A stretch of 64,000 bases of DNA from Kryptolebias marmoratus (taxonomy: Eukaryota; Chordata; Actinopteri; Cyprinodontiformes; Rivulidae): contig NC_051448.1 of assembly GCF_001649575.2 (NCBI RefSeq), positions 22,377,104 through 22,441,103 on the forward strand, given 5' to 3'. The translations under genes and the position numbers were made by a program. This document shows, in pieces, positions 1 to 10,800 of the stretch. Positions within the stretch are counted from its first letter, which is position 1; each line of letters starts with the position of its first letter. The notes below the pieces were generated by a model that ran no database searches, had not been told where the DNA came from, and saw only the letters and a program-made list of their open reading frames with translations.

Positions 1-290
1 GTCGAGAGGAGCCAGTTGAGGTGGCTTGGGCATCTGGTGAGGATGCCTCCTGGACGCCTCCCTGATGAGGTGTTCTGGGCACGTCCCACCGGGAGGAGGC
101 CCAGAGGAAGACCCAGGACACGCTGGAGGGACTATGTTTCTTGGCTGGACTGGGAACGCCTTGGGATTCCCCCGGAGGAGCTGGCCCAAGTGGCTGGGGA
201 GAGGGAAGTCTGGGTCTCCCTGCTTAGGCTGCTGCCCCCGCGACCCGACCCTGGATAAGCGGAAGACAATGGATAGATGGATGGATGGAC
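1..290 (+). mobile_element. 3' end of an RTE-like non-LTR retrotransposon
   Basis: An open frame at 16-258 ends in an arginine- and proline-rich tail (motifs RWLGHLVRMPPG, RPRGRPRTRWRDYV, LLRLLPPRP) that I recognise as the C-terminus of a very common teleost LINE ORF. It is followed by a stop, a short AAGCGGAAGA segment and an imperfect ATGG tandem tail, the usual end of such elements. The 5' part lies outside the window. Assignment to the RTE/Rex3 group is from memory of the family and is less certain than the LINE call itself. Confidence 0.7.
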
Positions 291-959
291 ATTGATCATT
301 AGTAAGAGGAAAATATTGTGCAGATTTTGTTCTTGACTTTGCATTAAGTACCTTTTTAAAATACAGCTGTGGTACACAGTGGTAACGAAACAAGACATTT
401 TAGGATAGATTGGTTTTCTATGATGTAGTCTTTGTAAAGCAGATGAAATTATGAAAGGCCAACAAAGTCCATTCTAATGCACTGTACCAAACACTATTTA
501 AAAAGAACCACAGAGTAAAATGTGAGGGACTGTTTTTATGTATTTTGTATTATTTTACCCAAAATGTATCAGCATCAAGTCTTGTCCTACCTACTCCAGT
601 ACGGTAGGTAGCGGTGTGGATCTTTAACTGTTATTGTGATCTGCCATTAAACTCTAAGTCGTTTGGTTGGGGAGAACCTCTGTTGCTTGTTGTTTCAAGT
701 ACACCTGGCTGCAGCAAACAAAGGGGTGGGACGGACCATATGTCAGTCCCATACCATATATGGAAATGGGACTATCGCACTCTGGAAATGGAGGGGATGC
801 TTTTTCCATTACCAGCTGTGTTATGTCACTTTTTTACGTTTACTGATTCCGACTGTTAAAATACTATAAAATTTAGCTGCAGTTTTAAGATAGATAATAT
901 TGTCTCTTAATATTTTAGGAATATTCATAATAAGTCAATTATAACACTTTTCATGGAGA
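291..959. other. AT-rich spacer, nothing recognised
   Basis: No conserved coding segment, RNA gene or bounded repeat could be recognised. The short ORFs present show no similarity to families I know. Confidence 0.5.
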
Positions 960-1239
960 ATATGAGACCCATAAAATCTGAAATGAACACTTTTTGAAAT
1001 CCTTAGATCTTATGAATTTACCCAAATGTGAAATGTTATTCATCCCACTGATCTGACTGAAGTTTACAACGTCACAATCAGAACTATCAAATATTTGGGT
1101 ATATTCATTTATAAAAATCCAGATTCAAACAAAAAAACTAAATATATGGAAGGTGATTTAGAAAGGTCAGTCTGGACCCAATTTATGGTTACTGAAGGAC
1201 AGTTTATTTGGTAGAATATTTTTGACCAAAATAGTGACA
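960..1239 (+). mobile_element. L1/Tx1-like LINE fragment, left part
   Basis: Broken frames read as the end of an L1-type reverse transcriptase region: a 'KYLGIFI' motif near 1090-1110, then 'LFGRIFLTK' near 1205-1230, which corresponds to the typical GRILLTKAEGLSRLVYPAL block. Reading stops at 1239 because another element is inserted; the LINE resumes at 2343. Several stops and frame changes show it is long dead. Confidence 0.6.
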
Positions 1240-2342
1240 CAAGGGCATCAAATTGATTCGGCCCCTCACAGCAGAATAACCAGTAAACAACATCAACGCC
1301 ACCTTGGGAATTGCACTCAAGGAAATAAACTACCCAGAAGGCACTAGAGATTCATAACTAATGAGAACACGACTTTATTCCACCAAAGTATTGCTTTATT
1401 ATAAAAGGAACAATTAATATTTAGAAGTTCCACAGTAGGGAGGGGGAAGTGTACAGGACTGAGGCCTACCAGCAGGAGGAGGTCAAGCCAAATGCAGGGA
1501 ACTGGTTCCGACAAATTAATAAATCACCCCCAGCACTAGTGAACAGCCACTCGATTGTGAAGAAACCCCAACACCGGTCACACGCACAGCAAACAGGACC
1601 AGTCCCCTTGGAGGCCTCCCACTGCCTTCAGCTCTCAGTCTGGAAACAAAAGGATGAGGTCAAACAAAAACACCACAAAGTTGTACACAGACAAAACACT
1701 AAAATTAGGTTGTCTCCAAACCAGAACATTAAAACAATACTTTAGATCATCTAAAATACTTTAATATTAGTATAACATTACCAAGGCTGTGACCCACAGG
1801 TCAAAGGCCACAGAATAATAAAAAAATCCAAACAAAATCGATAAAACAAAGCAGCAGGGTCTCCTAAGCTGCTGCGGCAGGGTCTCTTGTCAGAGCTGGA
1901 TGACTCCACAGACCAGAGAGCCCCTTCCGGCCCGACAACAGTAGGATCAGCTAGCAGACACCTTCTGTAAATATTGGTCAAATTGCTGTACTATTAAACT
2001 ATATGGGTGCAAATAAAAGTACATACCTGTTCCATGTTACCAAGATGACTTGGGGGGGAGGGGGGTAAATTACTGCCACACCCCACTCTCCGACCGGAGG
2101 CTCCAGGCAAACTAAATCCAAACAATTTGAATTAACCAGCAGCAATTTCAGATCTTACCAAAAAAAACATTACTTACTGATGATAAAGTTACAGCCGCTG
2201 CAAGCCAACCAAGCAACCTTCTCCCTGAAGTGTGACCAAATACTAGCAAGAAGCACACAGGTGAGAGCGTCCCTTTTATACTCCACACCCAGGAGGTAAT
2301 TAGGTACCAGGTGTCCTCAATCCTAGGGGCAGGCTTCATGCT
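1240..2342 (-). mobile_element. 1.1 kb unclassified insert with TATA box and poly(A) signal, inside the L1
   Basis: The insert splits the L1 frame cleanly. It is flanked by GTGACA (1234-1239) and GTCACA (2343-2348), a 6 bp target-site duplication with one mismatch; only one copy is needed for the L1 peptide. On the minus strand it begins near a TATAAAAG box (about 2273-2281) and has AATAAA near its far end (1374-1379), so it resembles a transcription unit or a solo LTR. Canonical TG/CA ends are not evident at the inferred boundaries. No convincing protein is encoded. Confidence 0.5.
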
Positions 2343-3060
2343 GTCACATTATCTAGATGTATTTATCCAGCTTACTCCCTATCCATCTCTAATAAAGGTA
2401 TAAAAAAATGTAAATTCATTTTGACTATATTTGGAAGAAAAAAATACACTACATTAAGAAAACACATATGACCATACGCTACAAGGATGGAGAACTTCAA
2501 ACTATAGATTTTGATTTCATGAATGGTACTCTTAAAATAAACAGGATAAAATCCTCTGTCAATGGTTTCATATTGCCAGGTCTGTATTATAAAATATATA
2601 GTATAAAATGGGCATTATTGATTTAGGTGAGATGAAGTCTTCTAGTTTGAATTTACACCTAGGCTTCATTTATCCATCCGGTGACTTTATTTTAAAAGAA
2701 TTTGGTAAAGAAACAACAAATTGTGTTTTCTGTGATGCTGGTGAACTAACTCAGCATGTTGAAGCTTTATAGACTAAAATTCCCAGACTTAAAATGTTTT
2801 CTGACAGAGGCATATTATACTGCCTTACTATGGATACTTTCAGCAATGACTTTCTTCTAAAATCATCATCATTGGGAAATTCTTCATTCATAAGGACAGA
2901 TACCTTACAAATACACCCAGTTATATGCATTTCATGACTTTTGTTTTACCTCGAAGCCCAGTATGCCTAATAAAAATGCCCTCAAACTTCAAACTTGTTT
3001 TAAAAACAAGATTATCCAATCCTCAAACAACAGTTACAAAATGATATATTTACAACTGTA
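2343..3060 (+). mobile_element. L1/Tx1-like LINE fragment, right part
   Basis: Continuation of the fragment ending at 1239: 'LSRCIYPA' follows immediately, then a region matching the L1 C-terminal part and a zinc-knuckle-like 'CVFCDAGELTQHV' at about 2727-2765. Stops and frame breaks are frequent. The 3' limit is approximate. Confidence 0.6.
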
Positions 3061-3299
3061 GTAGTTTGTTGGTTTTACTCTTTATTACAGCCACAGACAA
3101 CTTATCTTCACCATTTGCTAAGTGTGGAACTGACACTATTTGTACAAAAAGTAAATAATACTGTGCTGCACAGGAGTAAATCAACTGAGCCAAAGTAAAA
3201 GGGAAAATTGTAAATGTACATAATATTTAAAGAACACATTTTGTAAACAAACAAATAGATGAATGCACAATTCCAAAAGCCTATGTATTCCACCAAAAA

Positions 3300-4648
3300 T
3301 AATTGCATAGAAACTGAAAGCTGCTTCTCCATGCTTGGTTCTGGTTCTGGGGATACAAAGTAGACCAGAACCAGAAGACCTGATTGTTATGGAGGGTTGA
3401 TACAACGATAGTAAGTCTTTAATGTATTGTAGTGCTAGACTGTTCAGTGATTTATAAACTAATTGAAGTATTTTAAAGTCTATTCTCTGAGCTACAGGGA
3501 GCCAGTGTAGAGACTTTAAAACCTTGGTGATGTGCTCTATTTTTCTGGTCTTAGTGAGAACATGAGCAGCTGCTGCAGCTGTCTGATTGAATTTTTGGCA
3601 GACCTGTGAAGACACTGTTACAGTAATCGAGATGACTAAAGATAAATGTGTGCATAATTTTCTCTGGGTCTTGTTGGGACATTAGTCCTTTAATTCTGGA
3701 GATGTTCTTCAGGTGGTAGAAAGCCAACTTTGTAACTTTTTTTATGTGTCCCTTAAGCTTCAGGTCTGAGTTCATTACTGCAGGTTTCGGGCCTGATCAC
3801 TAGTTTTTAGCTGTAATACCTGAAGCTGCGCGCTGACTCTTGATCGTTCCTCTTTAGGTCCAAAGATAATAATTTCAGTCTTGTTTCTGTTCAGCTGGAG
3901 AAAGTTTTGGCACATCCACACATTGATTTGTTCTAAGCATCTATTTAGTGATTGAATAGGTTCAGAGTCACCTGGTGACTGAATATTGAGCTGTGTATCA
4001 TCTGCGTAGTTATGGTAACTAATGTTATTACTTGTTATTGTCATGGTTATTGGTATTTGTGTAAGCTTCTGTTTTGTTTCTGGTTTTCTGTTTGTTTCTG
4101 TGTTCCTGTTTGCTGTCACTATTCACTCCTCCCCAGTCACTCTTTTGCCCCTGATTATCTGCTACGCCCATCTCCACCTGTAAGTCATTGTAATCACTCA
4201 CCTGTGCCCACTTCCCATAATTATCCCCTGTGCATATAACCTGGTCATTTTCTCCACCACCCCGCTGGATCATTGTTGTTGTTGTTGTGTTTTCATGTTC
4301 TGCTCCTTGCCCTACCCTGCCATGCCCAGTTCCTTTGTTCGGTCTTCGTTATTAGTTGTTTTTTGCTGCCACGTCAGCTCTTTTGTTTATCTGTTTGTTT
4401 TAGTTAATAAATTAGTTTCCTTTTTAAGATGATTCTGCGTTCTGGGATTGCCTCTGTCTCCCCTCGTTATGACAGTTATAATCTGGGCTAGTGGGACCAT
4501 GTAGATATTAAATAGAAGGGGTCCCAGGATTGAACCTTGGGGTACTCCACATGTGACTTCTGTTCGCTCTGAAGAGAAGTTGCCTATTGATACAAAAAAG
4601 TTCCTGTTGTTTAGGTAGGATTTGAACCAGCTGAGTGCTGGAGGGGAA
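3300..4648 (-). mobile_element. L2-clade LINE remnant, reverse transcriptase region
   Basis: Reading on the minus strand from high to low coordinates gives, in order: a 'GVPQGSILGPLLFNIYM' block (about 4550-4490), the catalytic 'YADDTQL' block (about 4010-3985), '[10 protein letters not shown]', 'HLDYCNSVFTGLP' (about 3630), and the C-terminal 'HWLPVAQRIDFKIL' and 'RTKHGEAAFSFYA' blocks (3500-3300). These are the characteristic order and spacing of L2 (Maui-like) elements. The frame is broken several times and is interrupted by a solo LTR at 4039-4474. It lies tail-out against the I/Nimb LINE that starts at 4649. Confidence 0.8.
4039..4474 (+). mobile_element. Solo LTR with 5 bp target duplication, inside the L2
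   Basis: The element begins TGTCAT and ends ATGACA, the short inverted TG...CA ends of an LTR. It is flanked on both sides by GTTAT (4034-4038 and 4475-4479), a 5 bp target-site duplication. It contains a CATATAA promoter-like box near 4230 and AATAAA near 4405. Removing it rejoins the L2 reverse transcriptase frame between the 'PQGS' and 'YADD' blocks. A related copy in the other orientation is at about 59205-59470. The superfamily (Gypsy or other) is not assigned. Confidence 0.75.
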
Positions 4649-7600
4649 GGTAATTTAGTGTGGGGATTTTAATGCAAATAGCACAGTTTGGGAGAAAAGT
4701 GATGATAAAAATGGACAAGTTATTGAAGAAATTACAGAAAATAAAAATTTTGTATGTATTAATGATGGGAGGGGAACAGGATTTAATGTAAGAACAGGAA
4801 CAGAATCAGTAATTGATCTAACATAAGTATCAAACTCACTGGCTGGTGTTTGTGAGTGGGACATTAATAAAAATATAACAATTGGCAGTGACCATTATTC
4901 TATTACAATCAGAGTCAGAGTAACATTAGATATAAGTAATAAAATAATAAATGAAAAATGGAACTTTAATAAGGCAGACTGGATTAAATTTAGATATTTG
5001 AGTAACCTAGAAAAGGTTGATATGACAAAGAATATAAATAACATAAACAGTGATATTTGTAAAACTATATTAGAAGCAGCAGAACATTCAATAAAGAAAG
5101 GAAGAAGACAGAACAATAAGAAAATGGTACCATGGTGGACAAGTGAATGTAGGGAAGTAATACAATTAAGAAATAAAGCATTTAAAATTCTTAAAAGTAA
5201 TCCAGTCTATCAAAACCTTATTGAATATAAAAGAAAACAAGCTATGGTAAGAAAGGTTGTTAAAAACCAAAAAGAGAATAATGGAGGAACTTCTGTAACA
5301 CTGTTGGGAAAGAAACAAAGATTAAAATCATTTGGAAAGTAATTAAAAGAATGAATGGTATTAAAAAAGAATATGGAAATACAGTATTAAATATTGAAAA
5401 CACAAATATAACAAAAAATGAGGAAAAAGCTGAAATACTAGCAAAACATTTAGTTAAATTCAAAGCTCAAGAAACATTAGTGAAGAGGGAAGGAAAAGCA
5501 GGGCATTAATAAAACTTAAATATAATAATTTACTAGAGAATATTGAACAAACAAATAACTTATTAAATGAACCATTTACAAAAAAAGAACTAAATCAAGC
5601 ACTCAGGAAAACCAGAAATACAGCACCTGGTCAAGATGGGATTTTGTATACAATGATAGATCATCTCAGTGAATCATCTAAAAATATAATGTTAGAGTTT
5701 TATAATAAAGTCTGGGAGGAAGGGGAGCTACCACAGAGCTGGAAAGAATCAGTAATATTACCAATAGCCAAACATGGAAAAGACAACACAAAACCAGAAA
5801 ACTATCGACCAATAGCATTAACATCAAATATTTGCAAAATAATGGAAAAAAATGATTAATGATAGAATAGTATATTATTTAAACAGTAAAGATTTTTTAT
5901 CCATGTATCAAAATGGGTTTCGAAAAGGGATAAATACTAACGATCCAACAATATGTCTAGAGCACGAAGTCAGGAGAGCACAGGTAAATAAAGAAAGTGT
6001 GGTGGCAGTATTTTTTTATATTGAGAAAGCGTACGATATGTTGTGGGTAGAAGATTTATTAATTAAATTACAACTAATAGGAATTTATGGGAAAATGTTT
6101 AAATGGATAGAAAAAAATTTATTAAACAGAACAATACAGGTGGAAATAGGTCAAAAACTGTCCAGAAAGTATCAGGTAGAAAATGGAACACCTCAACGGT
6201 GTATTGTTAGTCCAATACTATTCTCTATCATGATAAATGATATAATTAATGACATTGGAGGTGGGATGGGTTGTTCTTTATTTGCAGATGATGGGGCTAT
6301 ATGGAAAATATGTTAATCAGATCAAAGATTATGGAAGTTTAGTTTATGGGACAGCCGCAAAAATACATTTAAGAAAATTACACATCATTCAACATCAGGC
6401 ACTAAGAATTTACACAGGAGCTTTCAAAACCACTCCAACAACAGCATTAGAAGTGGAAATGGGAGAACCACCCTTAGACCTGAGAAGAACACAAATCATA
6501 TTAAACTACTGGCTGAATTTCCAAAGCAATAAACCAGATCATCCAACTCATCAGGAATGTCATATACATAATCCATCCATCCATTTTCTTTACCTGCTTC
6601 TCCATTCAGGGTCGCAGGGAGCTGGTGCCTATCTCCAGCAGTCACTGTGCGAGAGGCGGGGCATGTACATAATACAACAATAAATCCAAATCAACCATTG
6701 TCAATAATACCACCCTGGATTTTACCAGAAGCTACAGTTGACTTTAAATTATTGGAAAGGAAAAAAGATCAGTGTATTATCAATTTACATACAGTATAAG
6801 AATACATAAACAATTATTATCAGTACATTTAAATGTATACAGATGCATCAAAAACAAGAGAGAAAATAGGAGTTGTGTTTATAGTACCAGAATTTCTAAG
6901 AAAAGTATTAGCTATTAGCTATACAGTGGGTGGAAGAAGTAAAACCATTAAAAACAATAATATGTTCCGATGCAAGTTGAGTATTATTCAGTTTAAAAAA
7001 CAGTCACTCAGACAGCAGAGCAGACATTTTAAAGCAGAAATAAGTCACACATTATTCAGAATACAAAGGATGGGATTAACTGTAGTATTTCTTTGGGTAC
7101 CAACACACAGAAGGGTAAGAGGAAATGAGAAGGCAGATAAAATGGCGAAGAAGGCAACACAAAGTAACATAAATTTTACAATTAAAACAAGTAAATCTGC
7201 AATAAGAAGCATAACCAAAGAAAGGCTGAAGAAAGAATGGCAGAAGAGATGGGAGAGAGACAACAAAGGAAGGTGGTTTATAAGATTCAAAGGGTGGTAG
7301 GAGAAATGAGAGCTGGAAGAAGAAAGAGTAATAACAAGACTTAGATTTGGACATACAGGACTTAATTACACACTTTTTACAATATGCAAACATAACCCAG
7401 GGAAATGTGACTATTGTGGACAGAATGAAACAGCAGAACACGTTATAATGGAATGTCAGAAATATGAACAAGACAGAAGAGTTATGATAAGACAGTTTGA
7501 AAATATTAAGGAAAAACTGAATACAATAGACACACTGCAAAGGAACTTGGGGAGCAAACATATGCAAATTATAATAGGATTTTTGAAAAAAAAAAAAGTG

Positions 7601-7760
7601 TTTAATAGAATTTGAGTTTCCTGTAAAACATACAGAAATAAATAATAAGAATTAAACCATCTCAAACCACACTCCATACCAGTAGGTGGCGGTAATGCAC
7701 ACCACAAGTTATTTGCCAACCGCCATTAAACGACATAAGAAGAGGAAGAAGAAGAAGAAC
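4649..7760 (+). mobile_element. I/Nimb-type LINE, 5'-truncated and internally deleted
   Basis: Blocks in order: the end of an apurinic endonuclease domain ('GDFNANS', then 'GSDHYSI' near 4885); linker 'WWTSECREV'; reverse transcriptase with 'APGQDGI' (about 5625), 'ENYRPIALTS' (about 5800), 'NGTPQRCIVSP' and catalytic 'FADDGAIWK' (6280-6310); an RNase H domain starting 'YTDAS' (6837) with 'GNEKADKMAKKA' (7110-7150); and a C-terminal CxxC...H...C knuckle (about 7405-7455). RNase H after RT is typical of the I group. After 'FADD' the thumb region is missing, so there is an internal deletion near 6315. A one-base frameshift lies near 5850. The 3' tail (about 7660-7760) carries the GGTGGCGGTAATGC motif and ends in GAA repeats. 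A SINE piece is inserted at 6573-6661. Confidence 0.8.
6573..6661 (-). mobile_element. SINE 3' end inserted in the I/Nimb LINE
   Basis: The piece reads, on the minus strand, as the GCGAGAGGCGGGG-to-ATGG tail of the same SINE family seen at 39058 and 58970. It is flanked by CATATACATAAT (6561-6572) and CATGTACATAAT (6662-6673), a 12 bp target-site duplication with one mismatch, as expected for LINE-machinery insertion. It is 5'-truncated. Confidence 0.75.
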
Positions 7761-7769
7761 TCTCAAAGT

Positions 7770-7777
7770 CGACGTCA
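7770..7777. promoter_or_regulatory. CRE-like site just upstream of rpl7l1
   Basis: CGACGTCA differs by one base from the palindromic CRE consensus TGACGTCA. It lies 28 bp before the rpl7l1 start codon, in the only non-repeat sequence between the LINE tail and the gene. A regulatory role is inferred from position alone. Confidence 0.3.
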
Positions 7778-7804
7778 TCACTAAGCGACAGCTACGACTT
7801 CACC

Positions 7805-10800
7805 ATGGCTGAATCGGAGTATGTATTTGTTTTGAATTATATCTAAGTCCATCAGCTTTTGTGTAAAGTATAATTTTACTTATTTGATTTTTAACATTAA
7901 ATGGACACTTTAACAAATAAGATAAAATTTGTATTTATTCGTTTGATTGTTTAAAAACACCCGATAGTGAGTTTGAATTTCACATGGAGAGGGTTCCTAG
8001 AGTTACCGAGAGAAAGCTTAAACACAACTGGCGTGATGTGTAGTAAATACCTGAAAGTTTGGGAGGTTTTTGTTGAAAATTAGGTGCTATATGGCGATAG
8101 ATCTTTGTGTCTTAATGCGGTTTAAAAAACTCGAAAACTGGTACGTGTGCATTCAAAAAGCATGCAGCGTAAGTTGCAGTTTTAAAGATCTAACATTTAA
8201 CTTTGACAGCTGTAGTTTAAGTTTCCAAAGCTTTCTTGTCTAATTTTATGGTTATGTGCGGTTATACTAGGTCTAAAAAGGTGATCAAGTTAGTTCCAGA
8301 GTATCTCCTGAAAAAGAGGAAGGCCTATCAGGCCGTCAAAGCTACACAGGCCAAGCTTGCTCTGCTTGAAAAAAGAAAGGTAAGAAATGATAATGTTTCA
8401 CAACTTTTTACTGCAGTGCGACTTGTCAGGTATAAGTGAGCATCAGAGCTACACGAGCTTGCATTTACCCATGATGCAACACTTTCAGTTCAATCTGGTG
8501 TACTTATCCGATTTAATTGAATTCTTGGTGCCACTGTACTTCTGACGCCGTTCCTTTGAATTCTTACAGGTCTCAAAAGGTAAACCTTTAAAGTTCAAAC
8601 GTTTGGAGGACTTTTTGAAAGACAGCCACAGGAAGCACCGTGATGAGACCCGTCTCCGGAGGGCCGAGCACAGGCCGCCGCCGCCTCTGCCTCCTGCAAA
8701 GAACAAGCTGGCATTCGCCGTTCGTATCAAAGAGTGAGTTTTCCATCCAACATGTCCAGACTTGCTGAATGTCAATGGTGTGGACGTTTTTACAGAGTAA
8801 GAAGAGCCCAAAGTTAGGTATGTGTGAAATTTGGAAGGTGATTAAATCCGAGCGACACATTCTTTCATAAATGTCTGTAGAAGCAGTCTGCATGCCTAGG
8901 TTCTTGACTTTATACAACTGTGGATATGAAGGTGATTGGAACACCTGAACGTAGTGATTTGGATGGATGAGTGAATACTTTTTTCAATAAAATGTGTTTT
9001 TGGTAGTCAGAATACAATCTGTCTTGAATTGATAAGAAGGGGTTACAGTGCTGCGTAATGACAGAGGAGTCTCTGGAGCTCTAACACTAAACAGAGCTGG
9101 GAATGTTTGTGACAATTCATCAGTTTCATTTTGATAGTTTTCTATATGTAAACCACCTGATATCTGTATGAACGCCCTGCAGGATTTTATTTCATGCAAC
9201 ACCTCAGTTCTTTCTTGCAGGTATTTGTAGAGTTTAACTATGATTTTCTCTGCTTCATTTCAAGACGTCTGCCATAGAAAAACAGTGAGACAAAAGAACT
9301 GGCTTGATGAGTTTTATAAATTTATTATCAAAATGTTGAGCATAAATCTCCATGGAATTTTGAGAGAATTCTTCACCACAGTTAAAATGGCTGCTTGAAA
9401 TTGTTGACAAAGCTTTTATACAGTCACAGTATTTATCAAACACTGGTCAGTTCAGTGGACTTCAGTTGCTCTTCACAGATCTCAACGTTTACCTCATTAT
9501 CTCCCCAACAGATGTTCTTAAATCACCCATCGATTTTAGAAACCTTTTTTAACAACAGTTTGTTTTGTGAATGCTCAACTTTCAGCGTTTCTGCTCTCTG
9601 ATGAGCTTTTGTAAACACGGCTGAGAGAAAACTGCAATTCAAGGCAGATTTATAAACACAGTTGCTGATATTATAGGAGCTGAAAATGTTAATTAACAGC
9701 ATTTCAAACCGTGTTTAAAAACTTGGAAATGATTGAAAAGGCAGCTCTATGCGGTGCTCTGGTCTGTTTTAACATGACTGGTGATTTAAAACAAAAAAAT
9801 TGCAGACAGATAAAAGACTGTCAGCTCATGTTATTTTATTGCTAATTTGACATATGACTTATTTATGTTGAAGCAGATTATTGTTATTGTTTTGTCTTAA
9901 ATAAATTGAATAAAATTAAAACTCACTAGCTATCATGGAGCTCACAACAAATTTATTGATTGGTCCAGCAGAAAATTGGTGCTAAGATGTGACCGGTTTG
10001 TAGGAAAGACGTGTTGTTTTTTTCCATCACAGCAACTTTACATTATAACTGTATATTCACCACTTAGTCTCTGTTGTGATTGTATTTTTTCTGCCTTGTT
10101 AGTATTGGTAGTTTTCTTTCACAATCATACTGTAAATGCCATTTTGAAATTTAAAGTGTTATACAATTTATTTAAAATCATCATCTTTTTAAAAAAAAAT
10201 TTTTGATTGAAAGCAACACATTAACTGTTTGTTTTTGGAATTTATTTATCTAGTCATCTAATTAAAAAAAAATATGATGGGAAGATTTAAAAGTATTTGG
10301 TTCTGAGACCTTACTTTTATAGATTTCACACCAAAACCTTTTCGGTGGTGTTGTTTTAATTAATCTTCTTGTTTTCTTGTCAGGATTAAAGGCGTCAGCC
10401 CCAAAGTAATGAAGGTGATCCAGATGATGAGGCTGAGGAAGATTTTCAGTGGCTCTTTTGTTAAAATTAACAAGACCTCTGTGGCCATGATGAGGATGGT
10501 GGAGCCCTATGTGGCGTGGGGGTGAGGCATTCTGACGTTTGTGCTGTAAAATTATTTCAATTTTGCGTTGTTGAAAGTGTAACAGACACTGGATAACCTT
10601 TTATAACAGATTTCCCAACCTGAAGTCGGTCCGTGAGCTCATTCTGAAGAGAGGTCAGGCCCGTCTGGACCGCAAGAGAGTTCCCCTCACAAACAACAGC
10701 CTCATCGAGGAGCACATGGGTATGTCCCACTGTAGTGTCTGAACGATCCGCTGCCTCCTGAGGCACTTTAGACCAGTCATAGATGGTTGTTCAAAAGTAG

